A program made the translations under genes and the position numbers. Of a stretch of DNA of 64,000 nucleotides, positions 1-8,886 are shown piece by piece. Position 1 is the stretch's first letter, and every line of letters starts with the position of its first letter. This stretch comes from an uncultured Spirochaetaceae bacterium (GTDB lineage: Bacteria > Spirochaetota > Spirochaetia > Sphaerochaetales > Sphaerochaetaceae): the NCBI GenBank assembly GCA_944392985.1, contig CALXYL010000004.1, forward strand, positions 1-64,000, in the 5' to 3' direction. A model generated the notes under the pieces. The model worked only from the letters and a program-made list of their open reading frames with translations, did no database searches and was not told where the DNA came from.

Positions 1-346
1 TCCGCATGATTATCCTTCTCCTGAGGCGCTCCGTAATCCGGTGTCCCTCGGCAGCAAACCCGGGCTTCTGCATCCTGCTGCATCTGCATCCTGGGCAGAT
101 GTACCGCTCAAGCCTGACTATGATGTAATGCAGATGCCCGACCAGCTCTATGTCCTGATACACCGATTCCCGGCTGCCGTGCACATGCATCCTCCTCCCG
201 CATCCCGGGCATTCCTTCTCCTCTTCGTTGTCTGAATGCACTCGGGTGACATATATTTCCTTGCCTCTGCTGCTGAGCCTCAGTTCTGGTTCCTTATCCA
301 CAATGAAATGTGGAAGCTCATGGCGTATTATGATACTCTCTTGCAC
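1..346 (-). CDS. ISL3-family transposase, N-terminal part (cut by window edge)
   Basis: About 115 codons are open from a GTG at 346 to the window edge, preceded by AAGGA about 10 nt upstream. The product has a CPGCG pair, an MHVHG segment, a Y-Q-D-I-E-L stretch and then RYICPGC, the order of the N-terminal zinc finger of ISL3-type transposases; the following EGHRIT segment also fits that family. The DDE catalytic part would lie outside the window, so intactness cannot be judged. I saw no inverted repeat marking the element's end before the next gene. The + strand open frames here are antisense shadows. Confidence 0.72.
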   Translation of the reverse strand, partial: MQESIIIRHELPHFIVDKEPELRLSSRGKEIYVTRVHSDNEEEKECPGCGRRMHVHGSRESVYQDIELVGHLHYIIVRLERYICPGCRCSRMQKPGFAAEGHRITERLRRRIIMR

Positions 347-492
347 GGGATGATCTTCCTTTTGATTTGTTCTTGCTTTTTTCAAATCTCAAAGGATTTC
401 ATCCCTCTTTTGTTGCGTTGCTATTCCCTTAATCCCACAACTTTCTGAACAGAGCCATTTTTTTTGCTTTTTCCTTTCCTTTCAATCGGGGA

Positions 493-498
493 TATAAT
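493..498 (+). promoter_or_regulatory. -10 element of the aldose epimerase gene
   Basis: A perfect TATAAT lies 17 nt before the ATG at 516, with GGAGG between them, so this gene has a conventional short leader. No clear -35 was found in the T-rich upstream DNA. Confidence 0.55.
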
Positions 499-515
499 CC
501 TATGTGGAGGAAAAC

Positions 516-1469
516 ATGACCGAAATAAGGAAAGTCGATGATAAGGTCTCCCAGATCACCATAAGGTCTGGCGAATACAGTGCATCAGTATTCACATATG
601 GAGCCATACTCCAGTCCTTCTGCCATAAGGATAGGGATATACTTCTTGGCTATGACAGCTATGAGCCGTACCTGACAGCCCCCGGGCATATCGCAGAGGT
701 CGTAGGTCCTTTCGCGAACAGGATACGGAACGCTGAGTTCACCATGGATGGCAAGCGCTATGTGCTTGAGAAGAACAATGGCCCGAACAATCTCCATTCC
801 GGTTCAAAGAACTTCGGATCGAAATACTGGAAGATCGACGGAAGCGATGATGTGAGCGTCAGGCTCTCCCTGGAATCGAAGGAGGCGGGAGGATTTCCTG
901 GCAATCATCATGCAGAGATCATCTATTCGCTTACGGAGGACGGGAAGCTGTCCCTCCATTACATCGTTTCAAGCGATGCGAAATGCCCCGTCAACATGAC
1001 GAATCATGCATATTTCAATCTGAATGGAAAGGGAGGCATAAAGGGCCACGTCCTGAAGATGGATGCCACTGGATACCTTGAGGTAGACGATACACTCATC
1101 CCCATCGATGCAAGAAAGACTGAGGGCACAGATTTCGATTTCCTCTCGCCCCATAGGATCGGAGAGCGTAGAGAAGGCATGTATGACCACTGCTTCATAT
1201 TCGGAGATGATCGAAGCGCGGAGCTTGTGGGTGATGATTACCGGATGCTGATGACGACGGATCTGCCTGCTGTCCAGCTGTACACAGCCAGCACGCTTTC
1301 ATCGCTTGTCCCTGGCAAGGGAGGCCGGATGCTGGAACCATTCGGAGGGGTCGCCCTTGAGACGGAACTCTTCCCGGATTTCCCCAACCGCCCTGATTTC
1401 CCAGGCGCATACACGGAGGCAGGAAAGCCTTTTGAAACAACGACTTCCTATCAGCTTCTGCCGCTCTGA
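516..1469 (+). CDS. galM: Aldose 1-epimerase (galactose mutarotase)
   Basis: 317-residue cytoplasmic enzyme that interconverts alpha and beta anomers of galactose and related sugars. Diagnostic segments are NGPNNLHSG near residue 90, NMTNHAYFNLNG with the catalytic His near 160, DHCF near 225, and the C-terminal GVALETELFPDFPN stretch carrying the catalytic Glu. The start at 516 is chosen because GGAGG lies 5 nt upstream; a start at 504 would lack a Shine-Dalgarno (SD) sequence. Length matches the family. It stands alone, divergent from the transposase fragment. Confidence 0.93.
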   Translation: MTEIRKVDDKVSQITIRSGEYSASVFTYGAILQSFCHKDRDILLGYDSYEPYLTAPGHIAEVVGPFANRIRNAEFTMDGKRYVLEKNNGPNNLHSGSKNFGSKYWKIDGSDDVSVRLSLESKEAGGFPGNHHAEIIYSLTEDGKLSLHYIVSSDAKCPVNMTNHAYFNLNGKGGIKGHVLKMDATGYLEVDDTLIPIDARKTEGTDFDFLSPHRIGERREGMYDHCFIFGDDRSAELVGDDYRMLMTTDLPAVQLYTASTLSSLVPGKGGRMLEPFGGVALETELFPDFPNRPDFPGAYTEAGKPFETTTSYQLLPL

Positions 1470-1542
1470 TGTGTATTTTAGAGGAAGAGTCGGGAACGGT
1501 ATTGCCATAGCCTCCCTTTGCTGGTAGTAATGGTCTTGTCCG

Positions 1543-2310
1543 ATGAAGAAAGCACTGATACTCATAGCAATCCTCATTCCTCTGCTGGCCGCTTCCTGTG
1601 CAACAACAGGAGCCAGTCTGCCTGTTGGCGAAAGCGATCGCACTGCTGCCCTGATAGCGGCTCTCGCGGAGAGTCCGTCAGGAGAGAGGCCGGAGGAGAG
1701 GAGGGAAGCTGTGCTTCCCACGCCTGAGACTGTGAGGGAGGCAGAGGCCGTGCCTGTGGCTGAAGAGGCTTCTGCTGCCGTGGAGGAGGTGCTTCCAGCT
1801 CCTGAGGAGGCTTATGTGGAAGTGGAGGAGCCGGTTAATGAACCTGAAGAGGAAGTGGCTCCACAGCCGGAACCTGTTGCGGTGTTCTCCGATGAACCGG
1901 AGGAGGATAGCCTCCCCGTCATAGAAGTGCCGATGGAGGCCATGGCGGAAGCAGATGGTGAAACCGTTCCTGTCTCAGGGGAGAGGGAGGAGAGCGCTCC
2001 GCTGATTTATCCTGTGGAAGAGGAGTCAAGGAGCTTCATGGACGAGCCGATGGCCCCATGGATGATCCGCCTGATGATGATTTTCATTGTTATCATCGTG
2101 CTGTTCACCGTCTCTTCGGCGATCAGGAATGCTTATTGTGCCCCTCTTTCCCGGCTGGCTTCCGCCGCAATTGCCGTGCTGCTCACGGCGCTATCATGGG
2201 TGCTTTCATATATCATTGCAGGCGCGTCAGCGTTTTATCCTGCATATCTTGTGCTTCTCCTGACATACTTCATACTGCGTTCCAAAGGGAAGGTGTCTGA
2301 TCAGCAATAG
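1543..2310 (+). CDS. Acidic Glu/Pro/Ala/Val-rich lipoprotein with C-terminal membrane segments
   Basis: 255 residues. An N-terminal lipoprotein signal ends in LLAASC (Cys19). A strongly acidic, low-complexity linker rich in E, P, A and V follows (about 30-165), then three hydrophobic segments (about 172-195, 205-222, 225-245) and a short basic tail. Such a protein would be lipid-anchored at its N-terminus and span a membrane near its C-terminus. I recognise no family. A possible promoter is TTGCCA-17 bp-TAGTAA upstream; there is no good SD. The 3' end overlaps the convergent regulator gene by 41 bp. Confidence 0.7.
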   Translation: MKKALILIAILIPLLAASCATTGASLPVGESDRTAALIAALAESPSGERPEERREAVLPTPETVREAEAVPVAEEASAAVEEVLPAPEEAYVEVEEPVNEPEEEVAPQPEPVAVFSDEPEEDSLPVIEVPMEAMAEADGETVPVSGEREESAPLIYPVEEESRSFMDEPMAPWMIRLMMIFIVIIVLFTVSSAIRNAYCAPLSRLASAAIAVLLTALSWVLSYIIAGASAFYPAYLVLLLTYFILRSKGKVSDQQ

Positions 2311-3331
2311 CCTCCAGCTTCCGCAGAAGGTCAGTATGGTAGAAGAACGCATCGAGAGCCATTATGGCTGCACCTTCACGTGCGCCTTTCTCCCCAAGGA
2401 GTGACCTGAATACAACGGCATCCCTTCCGGGTGGCAGAAGCGACGCGATGAGGTTCTGCAGATGCGCATATGCATCATCGGGAAGCTGGGACAGGTCGCC
2501 TGTGATCATCACCTTCGAGGCTGCTGTTGCCTGTATGGATTCTGCCAAGGCCATTGCAATCGGCTTCATCGCTTCCATCATGACGGACGCGTAGGAGCTG
2601 TTCCGCACAAGATCCCTTACTGAAGGGGCACCGGAGGCGGCCATCAGGGCTTTGCCTGATGCGGAGGCTTCCAGGCATCCCCTTCCACCGCAGCTGCATT
2701 CACCATCCTTCCTTACCCTGATGTGTGCAAGGGTCGGGAGGGGAATGAGGGTGTCTTTGAGAATGGCGGCATCGAAGCTGTCCGACCATGAAAGGAAGAG
2801 GGTGTTGTCCAGATTATCAGAAGCTGCTGTTTCCGCTGCTGCTTCTGCTACTGCCCTCGATATCCTCATACAGGGTTTTGGAAGCTCTGGAAGATCCGGA
2901 AGAGGCTCTGAGGATATTATGGCGCTGCCGTATAGCCTGACGTTCTCTCCCGAGCTCATCCGATTGATTGCGGCTTCAATGGTTCCTTCTTCCAGCCCAT
3001 TCCTGGGAAAGCGTTCATAGCGCAGGACGCTTCCTGAGAGATCCGATGCTGAGACAGAGATTGACCGCTGCCTTATATCCAGCACGAGCACGCGTCCGGC
3101 GGAGCGCTCTATTGAGACGATGGTCCCTGGCCTTCCTGGGGAGGATCTGTCCTTCTTCCCCTCCTTGATGATCCCCTCGCTGACCATGCCCTGTATCATG
3201 TCACCGATCGAGACCTTGTTGATGCCGAGCCTTCTGGAGAGCTCTGCCCTTGAGCATCCGCCTTTGCGCAGCTCCGAGAGGACCTTCATGCGGTTTATCA
3301 CCCTTGCGTTATCTGGCTTAGAGAAATCCAT
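2270..3331 (-). CDS. ROK-family transcriptional regulator
   Basis: 353 residues. The N-terminal winged HTH (about 10-75: ELRKGGCSRAELSRRLGINKVSIGDMIQGM) is followed by a ROK domain keeping the zinc motif CSCGGRGCLEA near 215. The ATP-binding loop expected as DxGxT reads LDIRQRS, so this is a sugar-responsive regulator (NagC/XylR-like) rather than a kinase. Its effector is unknown. The gene appears leaderless: TACAAT ends 6 nt before the ATG and no SD is present. Confidence 0.85.
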   Translation of the reverse strand: MDFSKPDNARVINRMKVLSELRKGGCSRAELSRRLGINKVSIGDMIQGMVSEGIIKEGKKDRSSPGRPGTIVSIERSAGRVLVLDIRQRSISVSASDLSGSVLRYERFPRNGLEEGTIEAAINRMSSGENVRLYGSAIISSEPLPDLPELPKPCMRISRAVAEAAAETAASDNLDNTLFLSWSDSFDAAILKDTLIPLPTLAHIRVRKDGECSCGGRGCLEASASGKALMAASGAPSVRDLVRNSSYASVMMEAMKPIAMALAESIQATAASKVMITGDLSQLPDDAYAHLQNLIASLLPPGRDAVVFRSLLGEKGAREGAAIMALDAFFYHTDLLRKLEAIADQTPSLWNAV

Positions 3332-3367
3332 ACAGGGATTGTAAACCGTCCTTCCTTATTTTGCCAT
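3329..3367 (-). promoter_or_regulatory. Leaderless promoter of the ROK regulator
   Basis: On the minus strand TACAAT (3343-3338) is followed by six bases and the ATG at 3331. A weak -35 (ATGGCA, 3367-3362) lies 18 bp upstream. The predicted +1 coincides with the start codon. Confidence 0.5.
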
Positions 3368-3425
3368 ATTGCCGATTGGCGTTTGCGGCAGTATCTTCCA
3401 AGCTGGTAACCTAGGGAGGGAAACG

Positions 3426-5303
3426 ATGTCAAATAGGAAATTCAAGACAGAGGTCGCGGATCTTCTGCACCTCATCATACACTCGCTCTATTCAAATAAG
3501 GAGATATTCCTTCGGGAACTGATCTCGAATGCATCCGATGCTATAGACAAGCTGAGGTATCTTTCTCTGACTGATGAGAAGCTGAAGGGCTATTCGTTCA
3601 GTCCTCGTATTGATATCAGCTTCACCGAGGATGGTGAGAGGAAGCTCATCATCAAGGACAATGGAATCGGCATGAATGAGACCGATCTCAATGATAACCT
3701 CGGAACGATTGCCTCGTCCGGAACAAGGAAGTTCCTTGCCTCATTGAGCGATGACCAGAAGAAGGATTCCAATCTCATCGGCCAGTTCGGTGTGGGCTTC
3801 TATTCCGCATTCATGGTCGCGAAGAAGATCACTGTGATCTCCCGGAAGGCCGGCGAGGAAGAGGCATGGAAATGGGAGTCAGACGGTGAGTCCTCATATT
3901 CGATCGAAAGCGCTGAGCGTCAGGAGCAGGGTTCTACCCTTATCCTCACCCTCAACGAGGAAGGAGAGCAGTATGCGAACCGCTGGGAGCTTGAGAACCT
4001 CATCAAGAAGTATTCCGACAACATCGCTTACCCGATCTACCTTGAATATGATCAGGTTCACTATGACAACGAGAAGAAGGATGAGAACGGCAACGCCCTG
4101 AAAACGACGGAGCATAAGGTTGAGCAGATCAACAGCGCTTCTGCACTGTGGAAGAGGCCGAAGTCATCGATCAAGGATGAGGAGTACAGGGAGTTCTACA
4201 AGAACAGCTTCTACGATTCAGAGGATCCTCTTTTCTACATCCATACCCAGGCTGAGGGAACGAATGAATACACAACCCTCTTCTACATTCCCTCAAAGGC
4301 GCCTTTCGATATGTACTATGCCGATTACAGGCCAGGCGTGAAGCTCTATGTGAAGAGGGTTTACATCACCGATGATGACAAGGATCTCCTGCCGACTTAT
4401 CTCCGCTTCGTGCGTGGAATCATCGACAGCGAGGATCTGCCGCTCAATGTATCCCGTGAGATACTCCAGGAGAACAGGGTGATGGTCTCCATAAGGAACG
4501 CTTCGGTGAAGAAGCTGCTTGGGGAATTCAGGAAGATCTCTGAGAACAATCCCGAGCTGTATTCAAAGTTCATCGCCGAGTACAACCGTCCGCTGAAGGA
4601 AGGACTCTATTCCGATTACGCCAACAGGGAGACACTATTGGATCTTGTCCGTTACAAGAGCAGCACGGAGGATGGCTATGTTTCCCTTAAGGAGTATAAG
4701 TCCAGGATGAAGGAGGATCAGAAGGCCATCTACTACATCACAGGAGGAAAGGAAGAGGTTCTCCGCACATCCCCTCTTGTGGCTGCATACCGCGAGAAGG
4801 GCTATGAGGTTCTCATAATGGGCGATGATATCGATGATATCGTGGTCGCTTCAATCGGTGAGTATGACAAGACTCCGCTGAAGGCCATCAACAAGGCCGG
4901 TGCGCTTTCCGATCTCAAGAGCGATGAGGATAAAGCGAAGGAGGAGGCGAAGAAGCCCGTTGCGGAGAAGATCAGGAAGGCTCTTGGGGACAGGGTAAAG
5001 GATGTCGTGATCTCCTCCCGCCTGACTGACACGCCAGCTGCCGTGATCCTTTCCGATGATGATCCATCGGTGCAGATGCAGCGTCTGATGAAGCAGATGG
5101 GCGGCGAGATGCCGGAAGTGAAGCCGATGCTTGAGATCAACCCGGATTCTCCAGTGATCGCGAGGATCGAGAAGAGTGATGATGAGGACTTCATCGCGGC
5201 TCTCAGCGCTGTCATCCTTGACCAGGCTCTGATACAGGAAGGCGTGATGCCCTCAGATCCCGCGTCATTCGCGGCGGCTCTCACGAAGCTCCTTTCCGAA
5301 TGA
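3426..5303 (+). CDS. htpG: Molecular chaperone HtpG (bacterial Hsp90)
   Basis: 625 residues, typical length. The GHKL ATPase motifs are complete: ELISNASDAIDKLR near 30, DNGIGM near 80, and GQFGVGFYSAF near 118. The middle domain carries the LPLNVSREILQ segment near 340. It folds and remodels client proteins in the cytoplasm in an ATP-dependent way. The start at 3426 is preceded by AGGGAGGG about 6 nt upstream, so the in-frame start at 3369 is not needed. A clear terminator follows. Confidence 0.97.
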   Translation: MSNRKFKTEVADLLHLIIHSLYSNKEIFLRELISNASDAIDKLRYLSLTDEKLKGYSFSPRIDISFTEDGERKLIIKDNGIGMNETDLNDNLGTIASSGTRKFLASLSDDQKKDSNLIGQFGVGFYSAFMVAKKITVISRKAGEEEAWKWESDGESSYSIESAERQEQGSTLILTLNEEGEQYANRWELENLIKKYSDNIAYPIYLEYDQVHYDNEKKDENGNALKTTEHKVEQINSASALWKRPKSSIKDEEYREFYKNSFYDSEDPLFYIHTQAEGTNEYTTLFYIPSKAPFDMYYADYRPGVKLYVKRVYITDDDKDLLPTYLRFVRGIIDSEDLPLNVSREILQENRVMVSIRNASVKKLLGEFRKISENNPELYSKFIAEYNRPLKEGLYSDYANRETLLDLVRYKSSTEDGYVSLKEYKSRMKEDQKAIYYITGGKEEVLRTSPLVAAYREKGYEVLIMGDDIDDIVVASIGEYDKTPLKAINKAGALSDLKSDEDKAKEEAKKPVAEKIRKALGDRVKDVVISSRLTDTPAAVILSDDDPSVQMQRLMKQMGGEMPEVKPMLEINPDSPVIARIEKSDDEDFIAALSAVILDQALIQEGVMPSDPASFAAALTKLLSE

Positions 5304-5326
5304 GATGTTAATCTGCTAGAATATGG

Positions 5327-5352
5327 GGACGGATGGATAATCCGTCCTTTTT
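5327..5352 (+). terminator. Intrinsic terminator after htpG
   Basis: 8-bp perfect stem GGACGGAT / ATCCGTCC with a 5-nt loop, followed at once by five T. Confidence 0.88.
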
Positions 5353-5375
5353 CATTGATGGTCGGAGGGGATCAT

Positions 5376-6695
5376 ATGGCAGATATCGATTTCAGTGATG
5401 GCGGCAGAAGAAAAGGCATCATCAGCAGGATCATTTCCTTTCTCTTCAAGACGTTATTGATTATCCTGCTGGTATTCCTGGCGCTTGCTCTTATTTACTT
5501 CATCCTTAATAAAGCCGGTGCATATGGGGCTGCGGATGCTATCGATTCAGCAGCCAGCTTTGTCTTTGACGGCATTGATCGTGCAACTGATGTCCTTGCG
5601 GATTTCCTTCTCACGCCCACGGGTGTGCTCGTGAGGCAGATAGTCATGACGGCTCTTGGCTGCCTTCTCTATCTCGCGATTCTATGGAAGGCTTTCGTCA
5701 GAGGCTGCTGGAAGCTGATCCTTCGGCCATACACGGTGGTTACCACGCTCTGCGGGCTTGCATTGATGGGTGTTATTGCGGAAAGCACTGGTCCCATGGG
5801 CATGTACGGGATAGGATTCTTCCGTTTCGTGTCACAGCTCTTCTTCTTCCCGATCCAGCTTGTGTCCATGGCTGCCGCTCATTTCGGCCATGGGTTCGAG
5901 ATCCCGTTCGCTGTCACATGGTATGGCTCGATCGTATTCTTCTACGGGATCATCCTCTTCCTGTTCGTCCGCTTCCGCGTGTGGCTGCAGTTCACGCGCA
6001 AGATGCATCTCCTTGGATCTTCACCTGCACTCGATCTCTGCAATGAGGTTGTAAAAGAAGCGAGGAAGCATACAAAGGGAATATCTTCGAAGATGCGCTT
6101 CTATATAGTCAATGATGATTCAGTGAATGCGTTTGCCTTCGATTACAACAAGGTTGCGCTGCATTCAGGGCTTTTGGTGAATGACCAGGAATGGATCGAT
6201 GAGGAGGTTGTCCGGGCTGTCATCGCGCATGAGCTTGGGCATATCGCCCATCATGATGTCCTCTCCAGCGCAATCGCGAATGCCAATTTCCTCGTATTCT
6301 TCTTCATCGTCCTCATACCATATTATTTCGCCGCGGGAATGATCGACGGAAAGAATGAAGGAGGAACCGGGCTCATCATCACGCTTGTTGCGCTCTTCAT
6401 CATGCTTGTGTCATGGATCATCAGGACAATGATGAATGGTGTCCATTACATCTGCTATCTCCTTGGAGGCAAGAGAGAGGAATACGGCGCTGATAAATTC
6501 GCAGTGAAGATCGGTATGGGAAAAGGGCTTCTGGCATTCATGGTCGCATATTCAGATGCGCCATCCGGTGGTTTCTCCGATCCCCATCCCAGCATGAAGA
6601 ACAGAGCGCTCCATCTTGTCAAATGGATGGGAAGGAGCCGCCATGAGGCTTATCAGGATCTGGATATCAAGCGGCTGGAGGAGATTGTCCGCTAG
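5376..6695 (+). CDS. M48-family membrane zinc metalloprotease
   Basis: 439 residues. The zinc motif HELGHIAHHD starts at His285, with the third ligand probably in REEYGAD near 370. Membrane segments lie at about 15-45, 95-110, 120-140, 170-205, 305-325 and 335-355. This matches HtpX/Ste24-like proteases that cleave membrane proteins in quality control. Start 5376 follows GGAGG with 7-nt spacing. The last 4 bp overlap the convergent rlmE gene. Placement next to htpG is suggestive of a stress function but htpG has its own terminator. Confidence 0.88.
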   Translation: MADIDFSDGGRRKGIISRIISFLFKTLLIILLVFLALALIYFILNKAGAYGAADAIDSAASFVFDGIDRATDVLADFLLTPTGVLVRQIVMTALGCLLYLAILWKAFVRGCWKLILRPYTVVTTLCGLALMGVIAESTGPMGMYGIGFFRFVSQLFFFPIQLVSMAAAHFGHGFEIPFAVTWYGSIVFFYGIILFLFVRFRVWLQFTRKMHLLGSSPALDLCNEVVKEARKHTKGISSKMRFYIVNDDSVNAFAFDYNKVALHSGLLVNDQEWIDEEVVRAVIAHELGHIAHHDVLSSAIANANFLVFFFIVLIPYYFAAGMIDGKNEGGTGLIITLVALFIMLVSWIIRTMMNGVHYICYLLGGKREEYGADKFAVKIGMGKGLLAFMVAYSDAPSGGFSDPHPSMKNRALHLVKWMGRSRHEAYQDLDIKRLEEIVR

Positions 6696-7294
6696 GCTTT
6701 CCTGTCAAGGCCGATGAGGAATATCTCGAATGAATCATCGCGTGAGGCCTTCGGTTTGAAGGCTTTTGCCTTCTGGAAGATTGTTCTCATCTTCCTGAGC
6801 ACTTCCTGTTCCCCGCCGCCCTGGAATATCTTTATGACCATGTTCCCATGCATCCGAAGCTGTTCGCTGGCAAGGAGAACTACCTGCTCAGCAAGGTATT
6901 CGGAGCGCGTTGTATCGACTATCCTGTTTCCAGTAGTCATCGGTGCCGCATCCGATATGATGGCATCATAGGGGCCTTCTTCCACCAGATGTGCCCTGAT
7001 CTCCTTTGAGAAGGCATCGCCGGTGAAGCTGATCACAGTCGGCGGAATGGGGTCGAGGGAGAGTGGATTGAGATCCACAGAAACAATCTTCCCCTTTCCC
7101 TTGATCAGCTCGCGGTGCGTGAAGAGCGTCCATGAGCCGGGAGCGGCACCGACATCCAGCACAGTGTCGCCGGGCTTTATCAGGCGATGCGCCGCGTTGA
7201 TCTCCTCCAGCTTGTAGACGGAACGGGCAGGGTATCCCTCCCTGTGCGCCCTCTGCGTATATGAATCAGCTTTGTCTCTTCTCGATGTGGCCAT
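6692..7294 (-). CDS. rlmE: 23S rRNA (uridine-2'-O)-methyltransferase RlmE (FtsJ/RrmJ)
   Basis: 200 residues. The SAM site is VLDVGAAPGSW (45-55), and the K-D-K-E tetrad is visible as K28, D115 (IISDAAP), K155 (MVIKIFQG) and E190 (SFEIFLIG). It methylates U2552-equivalent in the A loop of 23S rRNA. Expression seems leaderless from a near-consensus promoter. Confidence 0.95.
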   Translation of the reverse strand: MATSRRDKADSYTQRAHREGYPARSVYKLEEINAAHRLIKPGDTVLDVGAAPGSWTLFTHRELIKGKGKIVSVDLNPLSLDPIPPTVISFTGDAFSKEIRAHLVEEGPYDAIISDAAPMTTGNRIVDTTRSEYLAEQVVLLASEQLRMHGNMVIKIFQGGGEQEVLRKMRTIFQKAKAFKPKASRDDSFEIFLIGLDRKA

Positions 7295-7329
7295 AGGGAG
7301 AGTCTAGCCGTAACGATGGAAGGCGTCAA
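7292..7329 (-). promoter_or_regulatory. Leaderless promoter of rlmE
   Basis: TTGACG (7329-7324), 17-bp spacer, TAGACT (7306-7301), six bases, then ATG at 7294. No SD. This is one of the clearest leaderless arrangements in the window. Confidence 0.72.
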
Positions 7330-8351
7330 ACAGGCAGGGTGAGATCTCCTTCCCCGATCCATCCTTTCTTCCTCATCGGAAGGGCAATGAGCACGGTGAG
7401 CACAGCCGGAAGGATGAAGTGGACGAGGAGGACTGCCGGGATGCAGCCAGGTCCCATCTGGGCGACAGCATTGAACTGTCCGACTAGGCCGCTTGTCCCC
7501 ATTCCGGCGCCTGCAGCGTTGTTCGTCATTTTCAGAATGCATGTTGAAACAGGCCCTGTGATGGCTGATGCAAGTGTCGGCGGAATCCATATCCTCCAGT
7601 TCTTCCATATATTCGGTATTTGGAGCATCGATGTTCCCAGTCCTTGGCTTATGAGGCCGCCGAATCCATTCTCTGGGAAGCTCATGACTGCGAAGCCGAT
7701 CATCTGCGCCGCGCATCCTGCGCATGCGGCTCCCGCGGCAAGTCCGGATAATCCCAGCGATATGCAGATCGCCGCGGAGCTTATCGGAAGCGTGAGCACC
7801 ATTCCAACGACGACCGATACGAGGATACCCATAGGGAATGGATAGAGCATCGTCAGCTGGTTTATGAAGGCTCCTATAGCCCCCATCAGTGCTGCGACGG
7901 CAGGTGATACCAGAAGCCCGATGATCCCACCGGAGAGGATTGTCACGAAGGGCACAACGATGATATCGGCCTTGGTCTTTCCCGTTACCCATCTTCCTGC
8001 AAGCGCTGCCGCCAGAGCGGCGATGCAAGCGCCGAGCGGTTCCCCTGATGCAATGCTGATGGCGCCCGCTTCCGCGATGGTTATCGCGCCTCCTCCAATG
8101 GTTCCCGCGACTGCGGAGGCATAGAGCGCAAGCCCCTTTGCCCCCACTGCGTTTGCAACCCCGATTCCGATGGCGGGACATGTCAGGCACTGCGCGATCT
8201 GCCCGAAGGCGGAGAGCCAGTCCAGCCCTGCATACGTGCCGATCTGCTTTATGATGAGTCCGATGATCAGGGATGAGAAAAGTCCCTGTGCCATTCCGTT
8301 GAGCACGGAGACGATATAATCCCCGATGCGCTTCCTGTCCGTATCCGGCAT
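7326..8351 (-). CDS. PTS IIC-like membrane protein (PTS_EIIC_2 family)
   Basis: 341 residues, almost wholly hydrophobic with about 9-10 membrane segments and Gly/Ala-rich loops (GIGVANAVGAKG near 65, GGGAITIAEAG near 85). This matches the stand-alone PTS_EIIC_2 group, predicted sugar-permease components lacking fused IIA/IIB domains. No IIA/IIB gene is nearby, so the transported substrate is unknown and it may not use phosphotransfer. Start 8351 has AGGAG 7 nt upstream; a start at 8399 would add an unsupported N-terminal extension. Confidence 0.8.
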   Translation of the reverse strand: MPDTDRKRIGDYIVSVLNGMAQGLFSSLIIGLIIKQIGTYAGLDWLSAFGQIAQCLTCPAIGIGVANAVGAKGLALYASAVAGTIGGGAITIAEAGAISIASGEPLGACIAALAAALAGRWVTGKTKADIIVVPFVTILSGGIIGLLVSPAVAALMGAIGAFINQLTMLYPFPMGILVSVVVGMVLTLPISSAAICISLGLSGLAAGAACAGCAAQMIGFAVMSFPENGFGGLISQGLGTSMLQIPNIWKNWRIWIPPTLASAITGPVSTCILKMTNNAAGAGMGTSGLVGQFNAVAQMGPGCIPAVLLVHFILPAVLTVLIALPMRKKGWIGEGDLTLPV

Positions 8352-8500
8352 GTTCTTCACTCCTGGTTGATGTGTGGCTGTTCCCGGATAGCAGGACAAC
8401 GCGTTACCGTTTCAGTAGAGCGAAGGCTTCCGATGGGTGGGATTATCAGGGAAAGACGGCAGAAGGTCAACACAAATGGGAGGCCGAAGCAGAAAAAGAC

Positions 8501-8549
8501 CGCCAGGCAGCTGAATGGGGTGGGAGAGTGCTGCCTGGCGTAGTTTTTT
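8501..8549 (+). terminator. Terminator-like hairpin
   Basis: 11-bp perfect stem CGCCAGGCAGC / GCTGCCTGGCG (8501-8511, 8530-8540) with an 18-nt loop, followed by TAG and six T. It points rightward although no + strand gene lies immediately to the left, so it may end a small unannotated RNA. Confidence 0.6.
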
Positions 8550-8568
8550 CACACATTGCAAAGGAGGT

Positions 8569-8646
8569 ATGAAAAACTGTTGCTCTGTACCATTCCTGAT
8601 GCATATTCCATGCCAAGCTGCATCCAATGTGGAAATTATCGGATAA
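8569..8646 (+). CDS. Possible 25-codon peptide
   Basis: ATG at 8569 sits close behind AAAGGAGG and opens a 25-codon frame (begins MKNCCSV). The same SD/start segment recurs in altered form at about 8689-8735. This could be a leader peptide, or the decayed start of a duplicated gene. Support is only the SD and the repeat. Confidence 0.2.
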   Translation: MKNCCSVPFLMHIPCQAASNVEIIG

Positions 8647-8886
8647 AAAACAAAGACGCCCGAAAATAGACGTCTTTGAATACACTAAAAAGGAGGTTTG
8701 TTGAAAAAACTGTTTGCTCTGTCAAGTCTCTTGCAATATCCGTGCCAACTTTTTCCGTGGTCTTTTCTGACCTCTAAACACATGTTGCATGATGCTGCAG
8801 TGTGTAAAAACTACACACTGTGTAATATTTTCCACCTTCAGCTGTGCATATTGACCACACCATTTTCTCTAAGTACTTTTCGTGGA

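Larger units (their letters stand above)
8400..8886. other. Intergenic region with a terminator, hairpins and a degenerate direct repeat
   Basis: About 490 bp without a convincing gene. It contains a terminator (8501-8549), a 7-bp stem AAAGACG/CGTCTTT (8652-8677), two similar SD-plus-start segments (about 8559 and 8689) and a 9-bp perfect hairpin (8798-8820). A frame is open from TTG 8698 into the rhomboid gene, but its first 63 codons look non-coding. Confidence 0.6.

Noticed and set aside
41-448. Two short + strand open frames at the left edge
   Set aside because: They are antisense to the ISL3-type transposase fragment and have no SD.
7180-8190. 336-codon minus-strand frame
   Set aside because: Arg/His/Cys-rich composition and overlap with the clear PTS IIC-like gene in another frame show it is a shadow.
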